A DNA stretch of 64,000 nucleotides. Source: Diphasiastrum complanatum (lineage: Eukaryota; Streptophyta; Lycopodiopsida; Lycopodiales; Lycopodiaceae). The translations under genes and the position numbers were made by a program. The stretch covers positions 5,959,053 to 6,023,052 of the forward strand of contig CM055109.1 in assembly GCA_029204225.1 (NCBI GenBank), in the 5' to 3' direction. Below are positions 10,966-21,987 of this stretch, in pieces. How positions within the stretch are numbered: position 1 is the first letter of the stretch; each line of letters opens with the position of its first letter. A model generated the notes under the pieces. That model was not told the origin of the DNA. It was given only the letters and a program-made list of their open reading frames with translations, and ran no database searches.

Positions 10966-11415
10966 GCTCTGATACCAATATAAGAGAAGCTCTCTAAGAT
11001 CCTGCTTACAAGACGAAACACAATGGAAAACACACTATGGAGCAACCACCCAACCAAGTAGAAGCAACCAATCAACTCTAGAAGCTTCATCCCCAAGCCA
11101 AGGAATACAAAGCATGAAGGTAGAATGAAACCCTGACAATGAATCAATGACCACAATGAGGAGTAGGACGAGTTTGGCCTCAATATATAGAGCCAAAAGC
11201 AACCTAGGCACATAGCCATGCATATCCCTAAGTTCCCTATACATAGATTCACCTAGAATAGAGTCCTAAGCATGGACCAACTATTCATAGAATTGCTATT
11301 GATAACTCTACACATGCATACACTGTCTCATACCTTGTCTAACCTCGATTTAGTGTGTTCTGGGCCTCATAAGGATATTAGTTACTTTTGGGTGACATCT
11401 AGTATGACGTGGCAT
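10966..11415 (-). mobile_element. LTR with primer binding site, minus strand
   Basis: The complement of 10,966-10,978 reads TTGGTATCAGAGC, the PBS complementary to plant initiator-Met tRNA. To its right lies about 430 bp of LTR-like DNA with a TATA-like CTATATATTG on the minus strand near 11,184. No coding gag or pol follows in sense (toward lower coordinates) for over 2 kb. The LTR outer boundary is approximate and no matching second LTR was found. Confidence 0.45.
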
Positions 11416-11497
11416 AACTAACAACTTGATTTACTGGAGTACTGTGTATCCAAGACTAGGAGTATATTGAATCGTACTTACTGGCCATGGACATAAC

Positions 11498-11503
<6 letters not shown>

Positions 11504-11589
<86 letters not shown>
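11504..11589. repeat. (CT)43 microsatellite
   Basis: Uninterrupted CT dinucleotide run. Open frames across it on both strands are artefacts of the repeat. Confidence 0.97.
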
Positions 11590-11591
<2 letters not shown>

Positions 11592-12830
11592 GGATGCTTA
11601 TACATTTATACTTACCCTGCTTTGCTATTAAACAAGTGGACAACAGATGCACCATCGCCTCCTAAAAAACACAAGGTTATAATTCAAAGTAACCCTCTCA
11701 TGCATAAATGGTCTTTTTTTAACTAAAGGGTTTTTCTCTCTTTGATTTGGATTTTTTTTTAAACACTCTACAAAATTTAAAACTCAAAATTCTAACTGGA
11801 GAGAAAATTAATCTTCCCTCCCTCATTACCTTCTGGAAAACTACTCTACATAACAATATAAAAGCTTGCAGTTTTGAGGATCCTCCCTCACATCATTGTG
11901 AAGAGTTTGCTTGTTTCTCACATACAACAAGAGCGCCCTACCAGTTCTGGATTCGATAACATACTATCGTAAGGTAAGCAACTCTCTACAACTTTGGCAT
12001 TCCAATGCATTTTCTATGCTTCTAGGTTTCGATCATACTTTTTTATTTAACCAGTGGCTATGGCTAAATCATGCTCATAACATAATGCTTTGTATGAGTC
12101 TTTTTTGGTATGATGGATATAAGTCCAGTGATGGACAATTCCAATGCATCATTATGTAGATTGAACAGGTGTTTTCTGCTTGTCAGCGATGAACATCATG
12201 CGCTCTACTACATCACTTCAAATTGGTTTAGTAGGCAGCGATTGTTTACTTGCCATATTTTCATATGTAGTGATCATGTCTATCTGACAGTGTCCATATA
12301 GCATGGTTGTTATATGATCTATGTATAACAATCTTGGCAATATTTAACCATACCCTATTAAGTGTTACTTTAGACCTTTGGCGAGATAAAACTAGAAAGC
12401 ATGGATATGCTCAAGAGTATGGACAATAATGCGTGACATACCTTGCTTTGCAGGGGTCACTTGGGTTAGCATGGCATGGATTTGCCCTAATACCAACAAG
12501 CGTGTCCACACCATGTCTTTTGGCTAAGAAAAATGTAAACAGTTTAAACTCTTCATACTCTTTTTATAACTAAAAATGAACTGATATGGACCAATTGCCC
12601 GTAAGCTGATCATCATGGCACTCGCCTTGATACGGTGATATAACGGCTTGGCCTATCGCCAAAACATCGTTTGTTTTGGAAGACTAGACTATATTTTATA
12701 ATGCTATTCAAAGTTGTTAGGTAGGATAACATCTTCTGGACATGAAACAACTGACGCCGCTCAGCTATGACACCTGTCTTCCTCACTAACTAACTTGTGC
12801 GACTTATGGAAACTAGCAGCTCATACGATT
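11590..12830. other. No gene recognised
   Basis: No supported exon, repeat or transposon motif. Short overlapping open frames at 11,747-12,301 have no recognisable domains. Confidence 0.4.
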
Positions 12831-12945
12831 AGAATTACAGATGGGAAGATTATCATTGTAGCTGTGTATGTGGATGACACTCTGATACTCTACAAGAGTG
12901 AGGAGCTTATTGCTGAAGTGAAGTAGTGGGCACATGATTATTTCA
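12831..12945 (+). pseudogene. Ty1/copia RT catalytic-core scrap
   Basis: The frame starting at 12,831 reads RITDGKIIIVAVYVDDTLIL and continues YKSEELIAEVK. It is the RT active-site block with an intact YVDD, nearly the same as the block near 54,290-54,370 of the minus-strand copia element. It is about 35 codons long with no flanking element. Confidence 0.8.
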
Positions 12946-13051
12946 AGAGGAGAAGAAGATAAAGGTAATCCACAAGTTCAATGCAAGCAGGTAGGCAAGG
13001 ATAATGAGAGGTCGAGAGAAATTGATATACGCAAAGTTTGGTTGGGCGCAC

Positions 13052-14114
<1,063 letters not shown>

Positions 14115-14749
14115 TCATGCTAACCAGATGTTCCAAAGTGTTATAATCCTAATGCATTGCCAGAAATCATTGATCTTCACATCGTAAAAAGTGATATCAT
14201 TCAGCAGCACATCTCTATGACTAAATCTCCTAAATCTGATATGAAAATGAGCAATAAAAAGATCAGTCACAGACTTCCAAAGATAAACATGGCAATGAAA
14301 GGAAAGGTGAGACACATCCTCATCTAATATTTTGCATTTAGAACAGACATGAGTAACATCCCCTCTATCATGAGCCTGTAAGAGAAAAGAAAATTGAAGA
14401 ATCCTGAGAGAGAAGACTCTGAGTTTGCCCATCTTAATTTTGTGAGTGCGACAAAATCTCACTTTTGAAATGTCAGGGAGATCTGTGAGTTAAACCAAGA
14501 GAAAGTAAAATTCGGCTCTTTGGTAGCAATGAAGATGAAAGAGTAGGAGATTTTACCAGAATTGTCCAAAGCCTTGAGAATCCAGTTCATGTTGTGGTCC
14601 GTGGAAGGAGAAGTAGAAAGAGGCCCAAGGTCCCCATGAGAGAAAGCAAAGGACTCAAAAGACAAACTCACTCTCTCAAGCATTTGTAGAAATGGTCTAC
14701 CTTTTGACAGTCTGCATAAGTACACATAAAACTTCAACAAGCAAGACAT
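14115..14749 (-). pseudogene. LINE (non-LTR) ORF2 C-terminus with RT zinc-binding domain
   Basis: The minus-strand frames together form the tail of a plant LINE ORF2. The diagnostic part is the RT-associated zinc-binding domain: CSKCKILDEDVSHLSFHCHV gives C-x2-C, then E/D-D-x2-HL-x-FHC, followed by the typical tryptophans (LWKSV, DFWQC, LWNIWLA). A TGA at about 14,460 separates it from the upstream block that ends ISLTFQK, so it is not intact. The RT core, endonuclease and poly(A) tail are not visible nearby. Confidence 0.7.
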
Positions 14750-14760
14750 CGCTAGGAATC

Positions 14761-15120
14761 ACCAGGAACCGTAAGTGTCTAGCCTACGGTCACTTACAAA
14801 AGAGACCAAAGTAAACCGCAAAGTCTTGCTTACGATCACATGCGAAGACTCACCGCCAAGAACCGTAAGTGTCTAGCCTACGGTCATTTACAAAAGAGAC
14901 CGAAGTAAACCGCACAGTCTCGTCTATGGCTACATACAGAATAAACGAACCGCAAGGCACTGCAAAGTCTTGCTTACGATCAACAAAGCGAAGACTACAA
15001 CTCACAGCCAAAGGCACTGCAAGACATCACAAGTTATCACTTATGGTCACTTACAAAGTGAACAAACGACAACTGACCAAAGGAAACCGCCAAGTCAACG
15101 ATTGTGGTTGACATACAGCT
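14761..15120. repeat. Degenerate minisatellite (about 100-bp units)
   Basis: Three to four imperfect units share words such as AACCGTAAGTGTCTAGCCTA, GGTCACTTACAAAAGAGACC, GTAAACCGCAAAGTC and TGCTTACGATCA. Two units (from 14,768 and 14,863) are nearly identical over about 70 bp. Related words occur in inverted orientation at 18,000-18,290. Confidence 0.7.
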
Positions 15121-15949
15121 ACGAGTGACCTCATTTTCATGCTCCTGTCAGGATACGGTTGCAATGACTCCACATTCTCATGCTCCTGATGTATACAAAG
15201 GAGATTCTTTTATTGTACTTCTCCACAACTTCACGATGCACCAATAACCGATCTACAGATCAAGTACAAGGGATGAGCAACCTCAAAAAGGTAACATACT
15301 TTGATGGTGTTGGATTTCCATTCACCTAGTTTGATAAGCACAAAGGACAACTTTAGTGCACAACACATTTTTTATTGGCTCTCTTCTATTGTTAATAGTT
15401 GTATTCTCAAAGCTCGGCTAGATGTTTTTTAAAATATTCCACTCTCTTTGAATGGAATTTTTGAACTTTTAATGACTATTCCAATAATAATTTTTTCTCA
15501 CTAATTTTGTTTGTATCAAGAATATGGAACCAAAGTGTAAAAAAACAACAACATAATAGCATTCTAAATGTTACTATATGATGCCAATAAGATTTTAAAG
15601 AGATAACAACAATATAGCTAGAGATAACTTTCGATGCATTGATTTAACCATCAGAGTTTCAACCATAAGACTATATTGATATACAAGTATTCTCACTTGA
15701 AACCTTAGGTAAAATCCAAACAATGCTTGTTGTAATGTTTCAAGTGCACTGATCAACCCAAACAATGCTAGTTGTGATGTAACTGTGACGATGGACATGA
15801 TAAATGGCTACACTCAAAAATTTTGATTCACATTCATGCTTCCTTTTATAGTGATTCTAAGTCTCTAGATTCAAGTAGGTCAACAGATTGTAAAAAAATT
15901 TCCTGGTTATATAAATAAAAGGATCCATTACGTTAAAGTGTGTATGGTA
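15121..15949. other. No gene recognised
   Basis: No supported coding or repeat structure; it lies between the minisatellite and an LTR. Confidence 0.4.
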
Positions 15950-16656
15950 TGGTCAATGTAGTGTTTATTACATCTCATAGCTTGTGAAAATTTGTCAAAT
16001 TTGGCAAATCTAGCTTAATTAAACCATGTAAGGTGGGTCCCACATGTGTCAAGCTATGTTCTCATGAGTGAATCTACTCTCGGATAAGTTACATTATGTG
16101 CATAAAGTTGGTCAAGTTTGTTTGGTGATGATTCCTACATTATAGGACCAAATCCCTAAAATCATGGAGTTGGTTGATCAATCTAGCCACCAACATGGCA
16201 AAACTCAAGGGTTAGGCTATAATGGAAAATTAGGGCAAAAATGCTCAATCATCTTCCTTATTGCATGTTGGATTTTCACCCAAATCGATGTGGGGAAGAG
16301 CTTTTCAATGTATTATCACCTCTCCATAGTAACGCCTTAGAATTTTTGAGAGCTCATTGGCAACCTCGACTTTCTACATTATGTACTTAGTTTTTTCTTG
16401 TGATTTAATGAATTATAAGTGTTCTTGACTTCGTTTACTGTCCACAGGCCGTACCGCACATGTGGGGGTCATATCTTCATGATAATCAATGATTTATGGT
16501 TGCTCTTGGTTGACGTGTGTAGAATTGCCAATCTAGATCTCGATTTTTGATGTCTAGTTTGCATTCAATTGTTAATCAATCAATCAATCCCTCTTGTGAG
16601 ACATTGTTAGGCTCATTTAAGGTCCAAAGTACAATACTTTAACATGGTATCAGAGT
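15950..16656 (+). mobile_element. LTR (left end approximate) and PBS, plus strand
   Basis: The LTR 3' end is ...CTTTAACA at 16,644, directly followed by TGGTATCAGAGT, a one-mismatch initiator-Met PBS. Internal words (TTCCTTATTGCATGTTGGAT near 16,255; ACTGTCCACAGGCCGTACCG near 16,440) recur on the minus strand at 31,925-32,450, identifying the same LTR family there. No gag follows: 16,657-17,450 shows only an unassigned 111-codon ORF (17,077-17,412). Confidence 0.6.
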
Positions 16657-17076
16657 GACATACAAGAGGTAATCATTGATCATTTGTACAATCCAAAATT
16701 AACAAGTTTTTGGTGCTAAAAGCTAGAACTGGAGGGCCAACTAGAAATCAACTATCACTCCCTGAGCAACCATCTCCATCCCTGTCGGCTCACAACCATG
16801 GGCATGATGGATCCACATCACCACGTAATAAACTTCATGCCCTTAGGATATGTACCACCTTAGGTACACTCCATGTCACCTACCTCCAAGTAGGCTTGAC
16901 CCATCCCTAGGTCAACATCTTGCACAAGCATACCACCACACACCATAGCATACTCAAGATCCAAACCCTACTTACGTCCCATACCATAAGCAAGATCCAA
17001 ACTCTAAGCATACTACACACAAGAAAACACTCTATACACTAGTAGCCACACTAGAGCATAAGCATAGCAAACAAGA

Positions 17077-17412
17077 ATGATCTCTCTACCTCCCAATGGG
17101 CGCCCTCCTTTCCCTCATATAGATGGCAATTGGCACCCTCCGATACACTATGGAGTTCCATGCACAACCAATGAGAAAGAGAGAGGCCTAGGGGAGTTAA
17201 AGAACCTTCATAGGCTTATGGAAGGTCAAGAGACTTCTTCTATAACCTATGACTCTTTGAATGCTTTTCTTGTGGGAGTTGGGAACTCAATGGACCCCTT
17301 GGAAGTGTGTCCTCCTACTAGGTCCCATTGCCCAAGTTGTGCTTGTACAGTTTGGTCCAAGACCAATAAAGTGATATGGTTCAAGGTTGAGGCCGAAGGT
17401 TTAGAAAACTAG
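17077..17412 (+). CDS. Unassigned ORF downstream of the PBS
   Basis: A 111-codon frame beginning MISLPPNGRPPFPHIDGNWH, Pro-rich at the start, with a CPSCAC cluster near the end. Its position about 430 bp after a PBS is where a gag would begin, but no capsid or zinc-knuckle motif is present and codon composition is unremarkable. It may be a truncated gag N-terminus or chance. Confidence 0.2.
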   Translation: MISLPPNGRPPFPHIDGNWHPPIHYGVPCTTNEKERGLGELKNLHRLMEGQETSSITYDSLNAFLVGVGNSMDPLEVCPPTRSHCPSCACTVWSKTNKVIWFKVEAEGLEN

Positions 17413-17453
17413 CCAATACACCCATGGTAATGACTTTATAACACCTCACTAGG

Positions 17454-17669
17454 TTCCATACCTTCGACCAAGACATAGACACCTACCTACCCTTAACCAA
17501 TGACACTAGTACCTTAATCTAAAAGCACATACCCTTAATCCTAAGGACACCCCTTATCCAAGGATAACTTGATTCCATACCTCCGACCAAGGTATAGTCA
17601 CTTGCCTGCCCTTATCCAAAGGCACATACCCTTAATCCTAAGAGTACTCCTTATCCAAGGGTAACTTGC
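17454..17669. repeat. 119-bp imperfect tandem repeat
   Basis: TTCCATACCTTCGACCAAG at 17,454 recurs with one change at 17,573. Within the units CACATACCCTTAATCCTAAG and CCTTATCCAAGG also recur. The second unit is about 22 bp shorter. Confidence 0.75.
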
Positions 17670-17999
17670 CATTTACCCCCCAACACTAGATGGACATATA
17701 GTGAATAAAAGATGACGTAACTTAGAATGAAAGTCTTTCACTCTGTTGCCTTACATGGAATGAGAGCTGGAGATCTATTTATAAGCAACATCGTTCTTGT
17801 TTCACAAGAATAGTTTAACTAGTTTCTATTCACAAGAATAGTTTAGCTTAACTATGCACTAGAATGTACATTTACAAATATTTGATATACAACGACATCT
17901 GTACAAGCCATAGATCATCTCTAATTCGAGAGTGTGAAGAGGAGTCATGAAGTTGTGTTGTCGTAGAAGCCATAGGTAGACTACAATGTTGACTTGGAG

Positions 18000-18290
18000 G
18001 TTTCTAGTGGTCGCAACGTTGATCGCAAGTCGTAGCCTGCGGTTCCCTTCAGTCGCTGGTCTTCATTGAGTGACCGCAAGATTGACTCCTACGATGCCAC
18101 GACGGTTCCTTGTTGTGCCTTGGTAGTATATGGACGTTTTTGGTCTTTGTTGATGGCCGTAGGGTTGACTCCTATGGTGCCCCGGTGGTAGCAGACAGTG
18201 CCTTCTGTGGTTCCTTGCGGTAGCTTGCGGCTTCTTCCCTTCGCACATAGACCGCAGCCTTTGCCTTGGCGGTTGTGTGTAGAAACTCGT
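18000..18290. repeat. GC-richer repeat block, inverted relative of 14,761-15,120
   Basis: On the complement this block is built from words like AACCGCAAG, GGAACC and CCGCAAGCTACCGCAAGG, with repeated 'GTTGACTCCTA(C/T)G(A/G)TG' on the plus strand (near 18,070 and 18,155). It lies just 3' in sense of the minus-strand copia element at 18,588-21,880 and is probably part of that family's LTR or 3' region. Confidence 0.45.
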
Positions 18291-18587
18291 GTATTTTATC
18301 AGGTGGAACTCTACACACAAAATAGAGTAGTTATGTAGGTTTGTAGTATGTGTTAAGAAACACAAGCAAATAGGCAGGTAGCAAAACAGAAAACTATAAT
18401 TCTTGTAGGTATCCGATGAGCAGACATAGAAGCAAGATAACAGATTGCATCTAACCCTAGATTAGTGATCAAAAAATGTGCAGGAAGAATTTTAAATGGA
18501 TTATATCACCAAGGATGGAACTGTGAGCTTAATTTTCAAAAGTCCCCCTTACGGTCACAGTTGGTGCCTTGACAGTCTTTGTCAGGT

Positions 18588-19200
18588 TTAACAAGCTAAA
18601 AGACTTTTCGTGCTTGATCCTGGGAAGAGCTTTGGTGAATAGGTCTGCAACCATCTCTGTTGTGCAGCAGTATTAAAGAATCGCTTGTCTTGAGAAAACT
18701 TTTTTACTAATAAAATGATATTGGATTCAATATGCTTAGATCTGTCATGAAATCTGGGATTCAGAGACAATGAAATATAGTTGATATTGTCACACAGAAT
18801 GGTGGTAACATTAAACTGAGAGTGATGCAGATCATGAAGTAGTAGTCTAATCCATATAGATTCTTTTAAAGGTTGGCATGCTGTGATGTACTCCGTCTCG
18901 GTTGAACAGAGCGCAACTGATTTCTGCTTTCTTGAGTTCCATGATTGGTCCCCCTGCTAGAAAGAAACAGAACCCATAAGTGGATTTTCTAGTTGAGGCA
19001 TTTCTTCCCCAATCTGAGTCGGAGTAGCCTTGAAGACCCATTGGATCGATAACATTTCCATCATAGCATAAAAGTGATGTAGACTTCCTTGAATATATCT
19101 CATAACTCTCTTTAATGCTTTCCAATGTAAGATCCTAGGATTAGACATGTATTGACTCAGCGTGCTAACAATGTATCTTAGATCCGGTCTAGTTCAAAGC
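18588..19200 (-). pseudogene. Ty1/copia RNase H and 3' end
   Basis: The minus-strand frames contain the copia RNase H entry (GYSDSDWGRNASTRKSTYGF) and the distal block SLNPRFHDRSKHIESNI, corresponding to the N-P-x-F-H-x-R-(S/T)-K-H-I motif, then FSQDKRFFN. Stops and frameshifts break the segment. It continues in sense from the RT at 19,459-20,196. Confidence 0.85.
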
Positions 19201-19458
19201 ATGGCATACACCAAAGATCCTATAAGTGAATGATAAGGGTACTTCGCTAAGTCGAGTACTTCACTTTCGGTATCCACACAAGAAGGTTTAGCCAATGTCA
19301 TAGCTGGATCCATTGGAGTATCAATTGGTTTGCAATCAAACATATATAATATTTTAGAATGGATTCTAGATATTTTTTCTATCTAAGATGGACTTTCTTA
19401 TGCAATCTATCTCTAGTGATGTGTATTCCTAATAATGATTGAACAATGCCTAGATCAG

Positions 19459-20196
19459 TCATGTCAAACTCTTTTGACAGATCACTCTTAGTAGTGTGCA
19501 CAACAACGATGTGTTGTTAGACAGAATAAATGCATCATCTACGTATAGAGCTATATGCACTGAATTGACACCTATGAATCTGGAGTAAAAATTACATTCA
19601 GCTGAATTGTTTGCAAATCCTAATTGAATGAAATAAGCATTGATTCTTTCGAACCAAGTTCTTGCGGCATGTTTCAAGTTGTAGATTACTTTGTGTAGCT
19701 TGCACAGATTGTGCTCTTGGCCTTTGACTTCGAATCCCTCCAGTTGGAAGAGATATAGCTCCTCTTCGACATAGCCATTGATAAAGGCTATCTTGAAATC
19801 CATTTGATGCATCTTGAGGTCTTTCGCCACTGCTACTGCAATGAGAGTCTTGATTGACTACGTTTTGACAACAGGACTGAATATTTCTTGATGATCCGCT
19901 CCTTGGACTTGAGTGAATCTTTTAGCCACTAGTTGTGCTTTCCATTTTTCAATGGAACCATTAGAGTTGATCTTCTTCTTGAAGATCCACTTCATATCAA
20001 TAACTCTCTTGTGAGTGGGAAAGTTGACTAGCGTCCAAGTCTGGTTCGTCCAAAGTGAGTTGTACTCACTTTCCATAGCTTCTTGCCACTTCACAACATT
20101 CTTGGAGTTAGTTGCTTCAGCCAGGGACTCGAGATCTTCTGATGAAGTCCAGAATAATTGAGATGTATACCTCTCAAAAACTGTTCGAGTTCTCAA
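19459..20196 (-). pseudogene. Ty1/copia reverse transcriptase
   Basis: Reverse transcriptase of the minus-strand copia element. Seen in order: WQEAMESEYNSLWTNQTW, WIFKKKINSNGSIEKWKAQL, VAKRFTQVQGADHQEIFSPV, MDFKIAFINGYVEEELYLFQ, LHKVIYNLKHAARTWFERI, and the active site ALYVDDAFIL with YVDD encoded at 19,534-19,545. A stop near 19,857 splits the frame (VVKT*). Related copies usually read KARLVAKGF here, so KAQLVAKRF indicates drift. Confidence 0.9.
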
Positions 20197-20779
20197 GGAT
20201 TTTCGAACATCTTGTTGACTAGATTGGAATGGTGTCTCTTCTTGAATTTGTCTAGATTTGCTCGAGCTAGCTTGGTCTGGTCTGGTGATAGGTGTTGTCG
20301 GCTGCTCGGCTTTTGTAGCTGTAGCTGCAGGTTCTACTGAAGAGACATCACGAGTGGAAGATTCTATGTTGTGTAAAATAGGATGAAATGATACAACATC
20401 ATCTGTAAATGGTTGTTTGAAGTCAGAATATGTATCTTCTTTGAAGATTAATCCCTTGAAACAAATGCTACGTTGGTGGATGGATCATAAACTTTGTAAG
20501 CTTTATGTTCATCAGGATAGCCAATGAAGATGCATTTATTTGACCTCTCATCCAATTTCTTCCTAAGTTGTTTAGGAACACGAACAAAACATATACAACC
20601 AAAAATCTTCAGATGGCTGACACTAGGCTTGTGTCCATGCCATACTTGACGAGGATTTCTATTGTTGAGGACTCTTTGTTGGATCTGTTTTGTACGTAAC
20701 AGGTTGTAGCAGTAGCTTCTGCCCTGAACTTCAAAGGTAAGTGCACTTGATGTAGCATAGATCTGGTTGAGTTAAGCAA

Positions 20780-21181
20780 CATTCGATTCTTTCTTTCTAC
20801 AACTCCACTCTGTTGAGGGGAATAGGAAGTTGTCAGTTATCTTTGAATGTTGTGCTCAACAAATTATTTGAAGGCTTCAAAGGCTTCTAATTTGTACCTA
20901 ATAAACATGCCTGTTGACCACCTAGAACAATCATTTATGAAAGTGATAAAGTAAAGTGCATCTCCTAAGGATGGATGTTGCATTGGACCACAAAGATCAC
21001 TATGTACAAGATCTAATACATGCTTTGTCTTTATGCAATGTGTTTTGGAAAATCTGCTTCTAAAATGTTTACCATGAATGCAAGACTCACAGAATAATGA
21101 TTTCCTATCTAATGAAAGAGGGAAATTCAATCCATCAACTAGATTATTACAACGCATGTAAGAAAGGGCTCTTGCATTCAC
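20780..21181 (-). pseudogene. Ty1/copia integrase fragment
   Basis: The frame contains the second half of the HHCC zinc region (FCESCIHGKHFRSRF) and the first catalytic block (LVHSDLCGPMQHPSLGDALY, FITFINDCSRWSTGMFI; the usual second-block DD is ND here). A stop follows LEAFEAFK. Further out of frame, 20,780-20,860 reads TSYSPQQSGVVERKNRMLL, the catalytic-E block with an intact VVERKNR. The element is inactive. Confidence 0.85.
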
Positions 21182-21239
21182 GTGTCCAAATCAACCATGC
21201 CACAGTATAGCTTGATCGCTTACATCATCATGAGAAGTA

Positions 21240-21880
21240 CTAGCTAATGCAACTGAGTCAGAGAGTACATATAAATTTTTGACTCTAGTGCAGTATTCAG
21301 AGTAGTTTCTTTATCGTAGATTATGCACTGCGCTCAGAATGAAATGTGACAGTGTAACAAGTTTTTAGATAGCTCAGGTACATGAAGAACATGTTGAACA
21401 AAAATGGAAAGATCATTCTTGAATACGATCTTGATTGTCCCTTTGCCTTTCATGCGGATGGTACTAGAATCTCTGAGGTAGATAAACTTGGTGTCATGTG
21501 TTGGGTAGTGCCATTGTCTAGATACCAGCAGTCGTAGTCTACGTTGCCACTGTTGTAAGCCATCAATAGTTCTGACAATTTGTCTTTGTCAAAGAATTGC
21601 TCCTTGAATTTCGTCGCGTTGGTAGATTCCAGCTGTTTGTGTTGCTACTTGTTAGCCTTGTTGTAGCTTTGTATATGGCAGTCTTTGATGTCATGGTTCA
21701 CTCTCTTGCAATACCTACAAAAGAGTTTCTTCCTGAATCTGTTGGAGGCTTCTGCTATTGCTTGTAGTGGGTTTCTTTCCTTGCCTAACTTGAATCCAAG
21801 ATCTAATCAATCTAGCATCAATGGGACGAAGTTAGTTGTCATGCATAGATTTGTTCCCATGAGAGCAATAGTATAGTTCA
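21240..21880 (-). pseudogene. Ty1/copia gag zinc knuckle and protease remnant
   Basis: The minus strand shows a C-x2-C-x4-H-x4-C knuckle (CRYCKRVNHDIKDC) near 21,690-21,730, then near 21,500 the protease motif as WYLDNGTTQHMT, where functional copies have D-S/T-G-A. The catalytic D is present but the triad is changed. No capsid N-terminus or 5' LTR is joined: 21,900 and beyond belongs to another element. Confidence 0.7.
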
Positions 21881-21954
21881 GATTTAAGCATGAATGGAAG
21901 ATCCAAATCTAACTCTAAAATTCATTAACCCTACGATCCACAACAAAGATGGCT

Positions 21955-21987
21955 TACTCTTTCTCTCTCCCCCTTTCTCTCTCATAA
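21955..21987 (-). other. Purine-rich tract, candidate polypurine tract
   Basis: On the minus strand this reads GAGAGAGAAAGGGGGAGAGA and continues purine-rich. It lies directly downstream in sense of the extra-ORF region of the gypsy element, where a plus-strand primer should sit before a 3' LTR. No clear LTR follows; copia DNA begins within about 80 bp. Confidence 0.5.

Noticed and set aside
11431-11726. Ser-Leu and Arg-Glu repeat ORFs
   Set aside because: Translation of the (CT)n run at 11,504-11,589.
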